Below are positions 8,701 through 17,113 of a DNA stretch of 64,000 nt, one piece after another. How positions within the stretch are numbered: the first letter of the stretch is position 1; every line of letters begins with the position of its first letter. The notes under the pieces were generated by a model, which saw only the letters and a program-made list of their open reading frames with translations, was not told the origin of the DNA and did not search any database. The stretch comes from Trissonchulus latispiculum. Lineage: Eukaryota > Nematoda > Enoplea > Enoplida > Ironidae. Position numbers and translations under genes: made by a program. The stretch lies in the NCBI GenBank assembly GCA_030248195.1, contig JASAND010030884.1:1-64000 (forward strand), read 5' to 3'.

Positions 8701-10962
8701 CACGGAGAGGACGCGAAGTTTTGGAGTCTGCGAAAGAGTGAACTGAAGATAGTCTCTGCACAGCTGGAAAACGTTTTGGTTTTTATCATTGACGAAATTT
8801 CAATGGTGTCCAACAAGGTCCTAGCCTATATCCACGAACGGCTCAATGAAGTGAAGGTAGATCCCAAGTCAAAGGAAATTCACCTGTTTGGGGGTGATGG
8901 TATTGTCTTATTGGTGTTCGGTGACTTGCTACAGCTCCCTCCCGTTCGTAGCCAGTTCTGTTTTCAGACTATCTCTGGAGCGGACAACACGAAATTTTTC
9001 GGGGGAGTGCCGTTGTCCAACAATCTGTGGCGGGAGTTTATGTACGTGGAACTTACACAAAACATGAGGCAGGCTGGCGATTTGGCTTTCGCCGACCTCC
9101 TTTCAAGGGCCAGAGTGGGATCTATGACGGAGGAAGACATTTGTACTCTGGAGGGGCGAGTGCTGGTCAAAGGCAAGGATGGGAAGATTGGTGTTAAGGC
9201 TGACATCTGCGACGGTACTTCGCTTGGGGAATGCTCCATGGAGGATGTGGTCGGTTTCTATCTGGAACTGTTCAGCAGCGACGGCAGGGCTCTTTGTCTA
9301 CTGCCAAAGAATGATGCTGTTTCACAATTCAACAGGATCATTTTGGATAAACTTGGGATTCGCCCATTCTCTATCTTGGCCGAGGATTCGTGGTCTGACG
9401 GAAGGGGTAGGCGCAAAAGGAAAAGTAAGCTACCGAAGAAGAAAAAGGCGTCTGAAACTGGTGGACTGGAAGAGAATCTGGTCCTTGGCATTGGCGGTCG
9501 TGTGATGCTGAGGAGGAACATCAACCTCGAGAAGAGACTGGTGAATGGGTCCCTTGGAGTATTGGAAGGAATTAGGCGCGGTGCGATGCCTGGGGAACAG
9601 CGGATAGAAGCACTGATTATTCGTTTTGATGGAATGGATTCGCCTGTCGAAGTCTTCCGCAGTGACGTTCCATTCCATATTAGCAAAAACGTGATTGTGA
9701 CTCGTAGTCAGTTCCCTGTGACGTTAGCGTACGCAATTACGGTTCACAAGAGTCAGGGTCTGAGCCTACAGACGGTCATGGTGGACTTAGGTCAGAACTG
9801 CTTCGAGTCTGCGATGGGATATGTTGCGCTATCCAGGTGCCGAGAACTTAAGAATCTTTATTTGCTGGCCTTCGACAAGAATAGAGTTTGGTGCAAGATT
9901 GCTTGCTGTGCTGAATATGACCGCCTAAGAGCTCTGTACAACGAAAGGATGAATCCTGTAACTCCGCTGCCGAGGATGCCTGCTGCAAATACGAGTGCCG
10001 ATCATCGGTGCCGAAGGTTCAAGGCTGTGCTGAGCATTCCCAGATTGATGCGTGAAATGTCAGCGAACTTTGACTTGCAGCCGCCACTTCCCACAAGCAA
10101 CGTTTTACCTGTGGCCGCTGAAGGAAGATCTGAGTTCCTGAGGCTGCAGAACGCAGGCGAAAACTCGTGCTATGCTAACAGTGTAGTGCAGGTTGTTTTT
10201 GCCTTGGGAGAACCCATGATCAACAGGCTTCTGCGTTCTTCTGGTGACAACAGAGTCTTGACGCAGTTGGCGATCCTACGCAGGCGAGAGATGGAACAGC
10301 CGCGGGACATTCATAGCTCAAAGGCGTTGAGAGGTTGTGTTGGACCCATGTTCCGAGGGAATAACCAACAGGACGCTGCGGAGTTCCTCAGCTGTATTGT
10401 GAATAATTACTTTCCTGGTGGGTGTCAAGACCTGCTTGCTTTTAGCACTGCCACTTCCAAAACTTGTCGACAATGCAGGCAGCGTACAGACGGTCTTGTG
10501 CCCACCGTCTACGTGCTGAATTTAAATTTGCCAGAGAGAGGAAGGGTGGCGTGGTCGGAGTGGTTGACAGAGCGCAGTGTCGTTGTTTCGCACTGTGCGA
10601 CCTGCAGAGTAGACAGAGAGCACTCGTCAGTAGGAGAAGTTTCTGTCTACCAGACCACACAGTATCTCATAGTTGAGATAGGGCTTTTTGTGAGTGCAGG
10701 GCTTGGTGGAGAGTTCCGGCGGTGTTCGGGTTCAATCATTGGCATGAGGGCTTCTGGGGTAAAAGTGGGAAATGCTAAGTTCTGTCCGGTGGCGGCGATT
10801 AAGCACCAGGGCCAGTCTCCGGAGGCGGGTCACTATACAGCTTATGTAAAGGACCCTGGTGGGGCGTGGTTGGAAATCTCCGATACTACGGCCTCTGCTA
10901 GAGCTACGCTGCCCAGTGGACTGAAGGATGTCCGCGTTCTTGTTCTAAAGAGGGCAGACTAG
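2773..10962 (+). CDS. Helitron transposase: Rep (HUH)-PIF1 helicase with C-terminal USP domain
   Basis: Intact 2,729-residue protein for rolling-circle-like transposition. Residues ~1-500 are acidic and low-complexity with a repeated block (TPFAAELDAI / TPFPAELEEF); ~510-650 are strongly basic. Cys-rich and DUF6570-like sequence lies around 970-1150. A Helitron-like Rep follows: HUH motif PHIHMKLW with His1448 and His1450, and paired tyrosines Y1599 and Y1603 (spacing of 4, as in Helitron Reps). The PIF1-type SF1B helicase spans ~1890-2375: Walker A GVAGTGKS (Lys1929), Walker B IIDEIS (Asp2007), then VHKSQG and YVALSR. Residues ~2455-2729 form a ubiquitin-specific protease: Cys box NSCYANS (Cys2466), QQDAAEF, two CxxC pairs, and His box GHYTAY (His2687). 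No OTU or endonuclease domain is visible. An in-frame TAG lies 9 nt before this ATG, beside a possible 3' splice site (CTGTAG). The lack of any stop suggests recent activity. Element termini were not identified. Confidence 0.93.
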   Translation: MARRKGCVDKAKMRKERRRRSQASSAEVCVDNGNVCGDLGGSNLVVSGVSGETVGGDSGSNLAESGGSLVGLPGGNGTILAESGESGEGCVNALIGPAVIPLREEGDSVRKNSRLKEQTLTATFSRDSTPHTSKIVLVEDDQEVTGVRETMPKHLFTPFAAELDAITESEQWVRSSNKRDRSCADEDASGHCAQQDRGNAELRMLAQTASRTVVVDAVSEDDRSCDPPSKRQRLEGEQGKKGLLEGGGSFCKDVPTPFPAELEEFWPSPDCVRSNTKRARSAAAAAKAKEGVSEADGDGDEKTRNVDTPAPAAVANDGVAPVADLDSVGVRRHSSRVLFPDYAEAGPLNDAETIIARADRRRRPVPNPTATESSPSDEPETVAAESDGEVISDGADDPVESHRLAEPENIAALSGEIGTAHDCADTGEQPLDAAATVRGTDEVGVLEESSEEERRLDKSRMSANRKRKAKERKKTVRKRRRSLALKKLQYEVVPQVRERVLEQAKERYNDMVSGDEKKGRKRTREKLQGNSLQRYYKSPGTQGRWIERGKRRYREEKSCAVVHGRKKLMWREKWDSRKSEELEKRREEYAEDPELRERKRKQALDRYHGKVKKARFDARLRQIKADSKEGRRIADENMVKYSTNALMRSYMQLKSSLVKRNIGHKYAVRRLITAALTLRNNKIKCFYSTMFLLRRLWDKAECAVEDSGGGDRESILRETYGEGQYHVLSHERYDYIKANDVPARDLEEVVAEVVDRLVEAVSKDFDENSCADAADSAQLDLDESEEASDLPVDGNRRTKKRVPAATVPCGEGCIIPDNWGRRLHLSLSRLDPKLKFTKLRRALLYFELCPACEGNQYPACPLGYDCTDNIKFLRHHICPHYASMRTFIRRLYEARALSMWISRFESVLCEGNWSRFSSFISQHTRVEKEVNEKLQSNRGDVGSMEVDILAKFGDLRGKWMECLSDFPTKPCGSCRRLFQSKELVPIESRNDKKLGIHGLHHLVEKAVDEGKIVFPCRLCRNHCLAAFKKGDLPSLCVANGMDVDDCPEQLKGLNMVERLLLQRRKTFMNIVSLKPYTYKGPSSTLTRAMHGNVIHLPLPGQTYGETVKELPSTNCLSILVDSLPTEKRVVWRTLIDVGSWGEGVRWLKKNNPHYSDVEVNTALFDVEAPIQQEVDEWATGEDTLLRRVPETEVMDHYSIIAVDNPASNAKDIDLYAVKRVTAEPTPDKDPLNDVLCYPHLYPRGRYGQCQDREKPIYTANYVKARIRNMDPRWREDLEWLFDMVHQKDMRALDSGIAATLNTSGTDSGLTAAELLDRVHRKDVKLEDQLFCTFAKVPGTKQYWECFRGDLTVMDDTHGPATFFMTLSCDEYSWPDMRDYLVEMNRHIPGVETMTTASLCALDPVSVSVHFHRRFQTFFDNVILDPDGIVGEVVHWAWRKEYQARGAPHIHMKLWIKDAPVYGVDPDEKVVEFIDKYITCAIPNAEKDPILHHLITTKQHHKCTPSCLRKGFDKFKKAYAEALLCRYGFPRMATDETVLYSVESTIKAKAAGKKVKKFYYVKRKENEVNINDYNPPCQLFWGANTDCQCVCEASRMLNIYITSYVSKQERQATKRAWEAVDKEKSAYGQLKSMGYKIFRDREIGSYEAADRLLAHPMCGLSEKVMFVGVNPRKKRRRCLKTIKEVEEMESSDTNVFKDNWIDVYYSQRPDSMENVSLHDMIRDYRVQKYSPHEDGIPKKFRGFPQFRNRRGCFVPNKNKPLIKYPTVRPQVSDDERQRYFHNLLMLFVPWRNEEEDILGEFDDYQEAFEHRYACEEFGALRTADFRAKQLQDARDYITKLQEEARLEQKDLEVSEEREDDIAAYAAVSRAAEVPVTDEVFTEEGLAELVASLNAEQRTVYDSAMESVAASVAGRPQAMRCFVSGVAGTGKSHVINAIRYAVTLRYGPKAVAISAPTGLAALNVAGVTVHKLLQLPVQHGEDAKFWSLRKSELKIVSAQLENVLVFIIDEISMVSNKVLAYIHERLNEVKVDPKSKEIHLFGGDGIVLLVFGDLLQLPPVRSQFCFQTISGADNTKFFGGVPLSNNLWREFMYVELTQNMRQAGDLAFADLLSRARVGSMTEEDICTLEGRVLVKGKDGKIGVKADICDGTSLGECSMEDVVGFYLELFSSDGRALCLLPKNDAVSQFNRIILDKLGIRPFSILAEDSWSDGRGRRKRKSKLPKKKKASETGGLEENLVLGIGGRVMLRRNINLEKRLVNGSLGVLEGIRRGAMPGEQRIEALIIRFDGMDSPVEVFRSDVPFHISKNVIVTRSQFPVTLAYAITVHKSQGLSLQTVMVDLGQNCFESAMGYVALSRCRELKNLYLLAFDKNRVWCKIACCAEYDRLRALYNERMNPVTPLPRMPAANTSADHRCRRFKAVLSIPRLMREMSANFDLQPPLPTSNVLPVAAEGRSEFLRLQNAGENSCYANSVVQVVFALGEPMINRLLRSSGDNRVLTQLAILRRREMEQPRDIHSSKALRGCVGPMFRGNNQQDAAEFLSCIVNNYFPGGCQDLLAFSTATSKTCRQCRQRTDGLVPTVYVLNLNLPERGRVAWSEWLTERSVVVSHCATCRVDREHSSVGEVSVYQTTQYLIVEIGLFVSAGLGGEFRRCSGSIIGMRASGVKVGNAKFCPVAAIKHQGQSPEAGHYTAYVKDPGGAWLEISDTTASARATLPSGLKDVRVLVLKRAD

Positions 10963-11387
10963 CAAAAGAAGGTATACCCAGATGTTACTGAGATATAGAC
11001 TAGCTTTTGAACTGACTCAGAGTGAATATTAGAAATCTTCTGATGCTGTTGTGCTCGCGTGGTCTTAGTCTGTAGAGGAGGCGTAGTATGGCAAACGACA
11101 GTAGAAGCTAGTAGGGATGGGATGACGTTATGGGGGAAAACCTAAAGCTGAAAGTTGAACCTCTTTACTCAAACTAGCTGGAAAAAATTGGGTTGAAAAA
11201 ATATTGGGTATTACTACTAAAACCTGTTTATGGCTGACTTTCAAGTCAAATTTTAATTTTAGTTTTGGAGGTTTACTAGTAAGGGAGACAAAAGACTGTG
11301 TGGAAATTTTTAAACAGGTTTTCATTGGTGCAAAAATCCAAAAACCTAGAATTGTGCTGCGCAACCTGTGTGGAAGTGAGACTAAAA
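10963..11387. other. 3' flank of the Helitron ORF
   Basis: AT-rich sequence between the Helitron stop codon and the SINE. I found no confident Helitron 3' terminus (CTRR preceded by a short hairpin) and no gene. Confidence 0.4.
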
Positions 11388-11757
11388 GGTAAAGGTAAAG
11401 TGACCCCTGGAGAGAACTCCTACCTACAGAAGGTTATAGGCTGCCGGTGCTTATCTCCGGATTCACAGCCCGAAGCCAGGAGCGACAACTCTAATGTTGA
11501 CTACATCTGTGGAAAGGGGGCCAGCCCTTCATCGGGCATCACGCCAGAACACAGACTCCTGTTACCTCCCACCGCAGTGGTACACATTTACCGACCAGTT
11601 AAGGATAGACAGCTGGGTTGGCTGGAGCCCACGGCGAACCGATATGTACTTAATCCCTTGCTCAAGGGGATTTGCGAAAGTCTTGTGGCAGCGGGGGTTC
11701 GAACCTGGACCGTAAGATCTTTAGTCGAACACCTTACCACTCGGCCATCGCGGCACA
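11388..11757 (-). mobile_element. tRNA-derived SINE, ~370 bp, minus strand, flanked by 9-bp TSD
   Basis: Read on the minus strand, the element starts with a tRNA-like head (about 11757-11675). It has an A box TGGCCGAGTGGTAAGG and a B box GGTTCGAACCC, resembling a Ser/Leu-type tRNA whose long variable arm is lost. A ~250-bp body follows, then a tail of TTTACC repeats (GGTAAAGGTAAAG on the plus strand at about 11388-11400). The nonamer AGACTAAAA flanks it at 11379-11387 and 11758-11766, as expected for LINE-mediated insertion. The anticodon stem is imperfect, so this is not a functional tRNA. Confidence 0.78.
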
Positions 11758-11825
11758 AGACTAAAAATGATAATAGTTTGGTGTGACATAATTCTTTGTA
11801 TATACTACATTTCTCAATGGTGTTT

Positions 11826-12207
11826 AGCTTTCATATCGCCCTTGATCTGACAAAAGGACCTAACTGAAAACTCAAAATGAAATTTATTTTAGTACTATTG
11901 TTTCACTTCCGTCTTTTTGCCATAGCAAAATTTTCTCCTTGGCACCTAACTGCTCAGTTTTTCGATAAATAAAAAAATTCAACGGCCGTAGCTCTCACTT
12001 CTGCCTTTTTCAACTAACCTATATCAATTTGAGCTTGCTTTCCGCACAACCATGGTCCGACATAACTTCTTTGTTTTATCACGTGCAGATACGTCGTTTT
12101 GCCAGATTAAAGTAACTACGGAAAGAAACCTGAATCTGCAAAAAACTCAATTTCGACCGTTTGGTCTAGCTAGGTCCTTTTACCATATCAAGGGCGACAC
12201 TATAGCT
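11826..12207. mobile_element. MITE-like inverted repeat, ~380 bp
   Basis: The left end (AGCTTTCATATCGCCCTTGAT, then CTGACAAAAGGACCTA) is matched in inverse orientation near 12163-12207 (TAGGTCCTTTTACCATATCA, then AGGGCGAC). The shared arms are about 40 bp with several mismatches. The interior has no coding potential. A target duplication was not clear. Confidence 0.5.
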
Positions 12208-12278
12208 ACAGCTTAACGGAGCGTAGGCTGGACATGAAATTGTCAGTTTAGTACCATAATTGATTTTTTTGTAGGTTG

Positions 12279-12573
12279 TTATTGGGCTGTGCCTTGGTTC
12301 AGCATCATGGTAGATTACAGCGTGGCTGATCTGGAAACTGACGCCATCCTCATGGGTGCGAGACTGGAGGTTGAGGAGTCTCCATTATCTCCCCATGAGT
12401 TGTCTGCGTGGCGTGGTGTTCTGGATAAGTGGGCCTCGTGCGCAAAAAATGCGCTGATGGATTGGCCTGCAGCTTTCTTGTATGCTGCCTGCAGGCTGGC
12501 TTCTCTGGCTCATGGTGATGAGGACAAGTGGAAGGAGAGCACACCTGGGATTAAGGTTTTTACTGTTAATTAA
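12279..12573 (+). CDS. Hypothetical exon-like ORF, unrecognised
   Basis: An open frame follows a strong 3' splice-site-like sequence (TTTTTTTGTAG, ending near 12274). It encodes about 90 residues, including MVDYSVADLETDAILMGARL and a helical, Trp-containing stretch (SAWRGVLDKW, LASLAHGDEDKW). The stop is at 12571-12573, with a weak possible donor (AAGGTTTTTA) just before it. Composition and helical pattern are more protein-like than the flanks, but I do not recognise a family. It sits directly upstream of tandemly repeated exon-like blocks and may belong with them, or may be a fragment captured by a transposon. Confidence 0.35.
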
Positions 12574-12629
12574 GGTTGATCTCTCCTATGAAACGTTCTT
12601 AGGTTTAATGCTTAAGAAGGAAATTTGCA

Positions 12630-14130
12630 AATGGAAAGAGTATGACAGAATTTTCAGTGATTCCTAGTTTGGTATCAAGCTGACACATGGGCAGATGCCG
12701 AAATCAAGGCTTGAGCACAAGATGTAATAGAGACAGTCTAAGCTAAGCTGCCAACACTGGCTACAATGGGTTCTGGACAGTTTAAAGCTCAGGATGTTTT
12801 GACAGAACAAAGCATGTTTGTTTTTGTTGTTTTAGGGTCGTGTCTGGATTGTGAGTCCGTGCCGGTGGCTGGCTGGCTGTGAAGATGATTCCGTAACAAT
12901 GGCTCGGAAAGACAACGATGTCTCCGTGCTACTGGAAAGGGTATGAGACAATTCTCAATGTATCGTAGTTAGGTATTAAACTGTCATTACTTCTGCTGCT
13001 GTGTAAGAAGAGATAATGAGCAAACACTGACTGCGTATTATACTTTCTGGAAATATCTGTGGATCCTAGTTAGGTAACCGTCGCTGTCCGCCGTCGAAGG
13101 AACGGCAATCGTTGCGGCTCTCCACATCTGACTGGGCTGGGCCGTAGCTGTGCCTGCCCACTCTAAACAATGGGACCGGGCATGTTCGGGCCCTGTCAGG
13201 GGACAGATGCCGAATTCAATGCTCGAGGAGGCTCTGTAAAGGAACAGAAACAGTGTCTAAGCTAAGCTGCGAACAGTGGCAACAACGTGTTCCGGACAGT
13301 TTGAAGCTCAATATTTTGTAGCAGAACAAAGCATGTTTGTTTTTGCTGTTTTAGGGCCGTGTTCTGGATTGTGAGTCCGTGCCGGTGGCTGGTGGCTGTG
13401 GCGGTGATTCCGTGACAGTGGCTCGGAATCAGAACGATGTCTCCGTGCTACTGGAAAGGGTATGGCAGAATTCTCAGTGTATCGTAGTTAGGTATTAAAC
13501 TGACATTTCTTCCACTGCCGTGTTGGAGGAGATAATGAGCAAACACTGAATGCGCATTGGACTTTGTGGAAGTCAATTTTTCGATTTATTTAGTTAGAAC
13601 GTCAGGATTTAAACAAAAACCTAATTTTCTGGCTATGTTCTTGTTTAGACTCAACTTTTATAACGTCCAGCCGACCATCCTGGTACAGTGGGAGCTAACA
13701 TGGAGATGGAGGACTGCAAAAGAGTACTTAAGGAGGCTAGTTCATTAATTGTGCTTAACTAACTTATACTCGTTCATTGAAAGTTCGTCGTCGAATATTT
13801 CAGCAGGTTGTAATAAGAGATGGCTAGTTTTCATGGTGTTAGTCAAACATGCTGACTACAGGACAGAATCGTTCCGGCCGTCCACGGCTGACTGGGCCGT
13901 GGCCCTAGGCGGTCCAGGCAAAACAGTGGTACAGAGTCTGTTGGGGCCCTGCCAGGGGACGGATGCCCGATTCAAGGCTCGGGTACAACATTTAACAGAA
14001 ACAGTGACTAAGAGGTGTGGAGGTCTGCAATGGCAATAATGGGTACAAGACAGTTTAAAGCACAGTATGTTGTATGTTTATTTGTTGTTTTAGGGTCGTG
14101 TGAGGATTGTGAGACTTAGTTGAGCCTCGC
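12630..14130 (+). repeat. Degenerate tandem repeat carrying an exon-like block (3-4 copies)
   Basis: Several blocks recur in order: GGTATGGCAGAATTCTCAGTG-like with TATTAAACTGACA (12640, 12940, 13460); GATGCCGAATTCAA-like with CTAAGCTAAGCTGC (12692, 13206, 13965); AGAACAAAGCATGTTTG (12802, 13323); and TTTGTTGTTTTAGGGTCGTGT (12825, 13345, 14085). The unit is roughly 400-600 bp. Two units carry a 105-bp block starting after a pyrimidine tract plus TTTTAG (12835-12940 and 13354-13460). Both translate openly in one frame and share the end DVSVLLER before GGGTATG, a possible donor. Confidence 0.7.
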
Positions 14131-14540
14131 TACAGTTGAATATCTACTGCCATCGCGTTTTAGTGTCCTAATATAGACAAGATTAAGATTTTTAAGTTTT
14201 GGCACATACTTTTATTGGCATTTGCAACACAACATTTTTAACGATCAATGACACTTCTAATTTGTTTTAGACTACTATTAAGAGCGAAATTATTAAAAGT
14301 CCAAATGCCTAACAGAGTATTCCCAGTTGGAACTACTAATGCTAATAGACAATGTACTTTATGTACTTTATGCAAAAGACAGCAGCTCCGGCTTTAACTT
14401 TTTGTTACACAAACGATATTGTATCCTGCCTCATTTCAAAAGCAGTATATACCACGTTCTCGGGGAGTGCAGAGCAGTTCACGCGAATAGGATGGACGGA
14501 GGAAGTGCCTGTTCCACGCTACGCGACTGCATTCCCTATT
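14131..14540. other. Non-coding spacer
   Basis: AT-rich sequence between the degenerate tandem repeat and the hairpin array. A short open frame from 14327 continues into the array only because the 51-bp repeat length is divisible by three. No gene is recognised. Confidence 0.4.
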
Positions 14541-14734
14541 CGGCGCTGAATCTAGTTTCTATAATTTTCAGCGCCGACTGTTTTTCCTATTCGGCGCTGA
14601 ATCTAGTTTCTATCATTTTCAGCGCCGACTGCATTCCCTATTCGGCGCTGAATCTAGTTTCTATAATTTTCAGCGCCGACTGCTTTCCCTATTCGGCGCT
14701 GAATCTAGTTTCTTACCATTTTCAGCGCCGACTG
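14541..14734. repeat. Tandem array of four 51-bp hairpin units
   Basis: The decamer CGGCGCTGAA starts at 14541, 14592, 14643 and 14694, a period of exactly 51 bp. Each unit also carries the inverse TTCAGCGCCG about 27 bases downstream, so every unit can form a 10-bp stem with a ~17-nt loop (TCTAGTTTCTATAATTT or a variant). The units differ at only a few loop and linker positions. The array sits just left of the palindromic TTGTAAA element. Confidence 0.92.
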
Positions 14735-14833
14735 ATAAGTATATATACGTATATATTGGCATTTTTCCGCCCTTCCTTCTTTCCCTATTCTAGCCATTGC
14801 ATGCCCGTCTAGGGCATTTTTCCCACTAGTATT

Positions 14834-15332
14834 ACAATATTTTTACTTCGGTTTTTACACGTATTTACGATAATTTTACCACGTCGTAAAATGGTTGTAA
14901 ATCTGTTATAAAATCGTTGTAAATGCAATTGGATCAATTTACAATGTTTTTACAACTTTTACAACGAATTTACAACGTCTTTATAAGGATTTTACCATGT
15001 CGTAAACTTGTTGTACAATCATGGTAAATGTTTACAACGTTTTTACAATGCTCCAAAATAAGTTTTAACAATTTTACAACATATTTACCACGTTGTAAAT
15101 TCATTGTAAAATCATTGTAAAAACTTTGTAAACATTTACCGCGATTTTACAACAAATTTACCACATTGTAAAATCGTTATAAAGACGTTGTAAATTCGTT
15201 GTAAAAGTTGTAAAAACATTGTAAATTGATCCAATTGTGTTTACAACAATTGTACAACAGATTTTTAACAATTTTTCAACGTGGTAAAATTATTGTATAT
15301 AAATACGTATAAAAACCGAAGTAAAACCATTG
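14834..15332. mobile_element. Palindromic foldback element rich in TTGTAAA / TTTACAA
   Basis: The left arm (CAATATTTTTACTTCGG, then TTTTTACACGTATTTA...) is mirrored by the right arm, which ends ...AATACGTATAAAAACCGAAG then TAAAACCATTG. The arms are roughly 230 bp and the centre is near 15080. The whole region is a patchwork of TTGTAAAAT and ATTTTACAAC words. An LTR element has inserted at its right side, duplicating ATTG, and similar sequence resumes at 20367. It is non-coding. Confidence 0.8.
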
Positions 15333-15860
15333 TGTGAAGATAGCACCAACAGGAAAGATATAAATTATATTTGAGTTGCTAAGCCTAAGTGAATCTAACA
15401 TTGCATTTCGACAAACGTTCAACGATTCTACATCACTTTTGTCTAAATTCATAGGTCTGGCTAGCTAATAGTTGATATTCGCCATATTGGGTAGTTCAAG
15501 TTCAGTTGTAGTGGGGTTTTGTGAATGAGCAAGTTGGGTCGGAGTTCTTGGGGAAAGGTATTTCTGGCACTTTGGGTAGGTTTTGTGCCCTGTCGGCAAT
15601 TGCCGGAATTTTAATGTTTGCTCAAGTTTTGTCAAAGTTTATGTGGTTTTCTCAAGTTTATATTTCGTATTAATTTGTCATCGAGTTTTGCCGAAATTAT
15701 AATAAACCGTTGTAATCATGAAATTGGCTTCTAGTCGGTCAAGATCCTCCATTTCTCCAGCATCACACACCACCGGTATTCACCTGTAGTCTAGTCTTAT
15801 CCTAGTAGTCAAAAGTCAGGCAACAGCGTTTTACTAAGTTTAGTATAGTCAAACTTCACA
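15333..15860 (+). repeat. 5' LTR of the gag-only LTR element
   Basis: A 528-bp LTR starting TGTGAAG and ending CTTCACA. It matches the 3' LTR (19839-20366) with the same length and one difference that I noticed (GTGCCCTGTCGG here, GTGCCTTGTCGG there). A poly(A) signal AATAAA lies near 15702. The 4-bp ATTG just upstream (15329-15332) is repeated after the 3' LTR. Confidence 0.95.
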
Positions 15861-15862
15861 TG

Positions 15863-15873
15863 TGGCGACCGTG
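15863..15873 (+). promoter_or_regulatory. Primer-binding site (TGGCGACCGTG)
   Basis: TGGCGACCGTG lies 2 nt inside the 5' LTR boundary, where a tRNA would prime minus-strand DNA synthesis. The start TGG pairs with a tRNA CCA end. The exact tRNA was not determined. Confidence 0.7.
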
Positions 15874-16009
15874 TCATGTGGTAGATGTCGGAAGGAAGTG
15901 GTGACCTTGACCCTATAATTTAATATTTGTTATTTGGAACACAAATTGAAGGAATTTTTAATATTTTTACAAATTATACGAGTACAAAAATTTAGATTTT
16001 GAATTTTTT

Positions 16010-17113
16010 GTGTTTTCTGCGAACAAGCACCAGTGGGCAACGATGTGGGGGCACCCCCCTCCTAAGTTATCTCCTGGGGCGAATTTTCAATATCCCGATT
16101 ATGCTCAAATTTCTAATAAATCTTTTTGCTGCCCGCAGTGCCAGTCTCAACCTTGTTCCCAGCAGGGTCATGTTCAACTTTACCGAACGTACATGGCTAT
16201 TTTGAAGAACATTCCCCGTTTTGACCCATCTGTGGAATATTTTGAAGATTGGTTCCCACAATTTATTTCGGCAGCCACAGTTCAAAGGATCCCACGGGAT
16301 CAGTGGGCACCCCTCATGTTCAACAAACTGTCTGGGAAGGCCCTTTTATATGCTTCAAAAATCGGCCCGGGGGTGGTTAGGTCTTTGGAAAACTTCATAC
16401 TGTTGATGTGCGCTCAATTTCCAAAACCCCAGCTGTCCGTTTTCGAAAAATTTCGCCGTTTCGCGCAGAGAATCCAGCAGCCTGGAGAGTCGGTGCGCCA
16501 GTATGTGTCGGATCTGCTATTTCAAGCTTTGGAAATTTGGCCTTCTCAGGAGGATCGAGACAGGCACTGCGTGCAGCAATTATTTAATGGGATCCGTCCG
16601 GAATATGCCTTGGCTTTGGCTTCAAGTTTCGGTAGGGGAGAACCAAAATTAGATGTAATTTTACGTATTGTTGATAAGTTGGAATCTAGAAATTCTAGAA
16701 CCGGTTTCTCTAATTCCCACACCAGTATTGCTCCGGTTTCAGATGCGGGGACCCAGAATTCTCCAAAAGAGGGGATAGATCCTCCTAAATTGACCAATAT
16801 TTCTGGTGCAACGGCAAATCCCTCCGATGGCTATTCAAAAGGGATAACAACATCTCCAGGACAAGAAGCCCGCCTAAAAGAGGGGGTGGAAGCCCCTTTC
16901 CCCGTAGTTTCAAAATTGTCTGAAAGTGGAGAAAATGTATTTGTGTTTCCACACACATTAAGGACCCCTGCTTATTTTTCGCAATTTAACCCAAAATTTC
17001 CACCACAATTTATCCTATTTACACTAATTTTGTCGTGCTTTTGTATTTTCTTGTATGCTTGTTTAGATGCCTCACCTATGTTCCGTCCGAATTCTCGTTT
17101 TCTGGTGCAATGA
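16010..17113 (+). CDS. gag: Retrotransposon Gag-like protein (367 aa)
   Basis: The only recognisable product of the 15.3-20.4 kb element. Residues ~60-230 match the retrotransposon Gag (capsid-type) pattern: FEDWFPQFISAAT, then WAPLMFNKLSGKALLYASKI, FRRFAQRIQQPGESVRQYV, and DRHCVQQLFNGIRPEYALAL. Gag forms the particle that packages element RNA. No CCHC zinc knuckle follows, although a Cys-rich cluster lies near the N-terminus (CCPQCQSQPC). The C-terminus has a hydrophobic stretch (FILFTLILSCFCIFLYACL) that could be a membrane segment, unusual for Gag. The start is the first ATG of the frame after the primer-binding site; a later Met before AILKNIPRF is an alternative. The frame is intact, fitting the element's young age. 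Confidence 0.8.
   Translation: MFSANKHQWATMWGHPPPKLSPGANFQYPDYAQISNKSFCCPQCQSQPCSQQGHVQLYRTYMAILKNIPRFDPSVEYFEDWFPQFISAATVQRIPRDQWAPLMFNKLSGKALLYASKIGPGVVRSLENFILLMCAQFPKPQLSVFEKFRRFAQRIQQPGESVRQYVSDLLFQALEIWPSQEDRDRHCVQQLFNGIRPEYALALASSFGRGEPKLDVILRIVDKLESRNSRTGFSNSHTSIAPVSDAGTQNSPKEGIDPPKLTNISGATANPSDGYSKGITTSPGQEARLKEGVEAPFPVVSKLSESGENVFVFPHTLRTPAYFSQFNPKFPPQFILFTLILSCFCIFLYACLDASPMFRPNSRFLVQ

Noticed and set aside
3162..10660. Numerous 60-185 residue frames on both strands within the Helitron gene
   Set aside because: Shadows of the long coding frame with codon-position bias; none has a recognisable domain.
14327..14812. 161-residue ORF with 17-residue repeats
   Set aside because: The repeat is a 51-bp hairpin array; the frame stays open because 51 is divisible by three. 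No supporting codon bias or homology.
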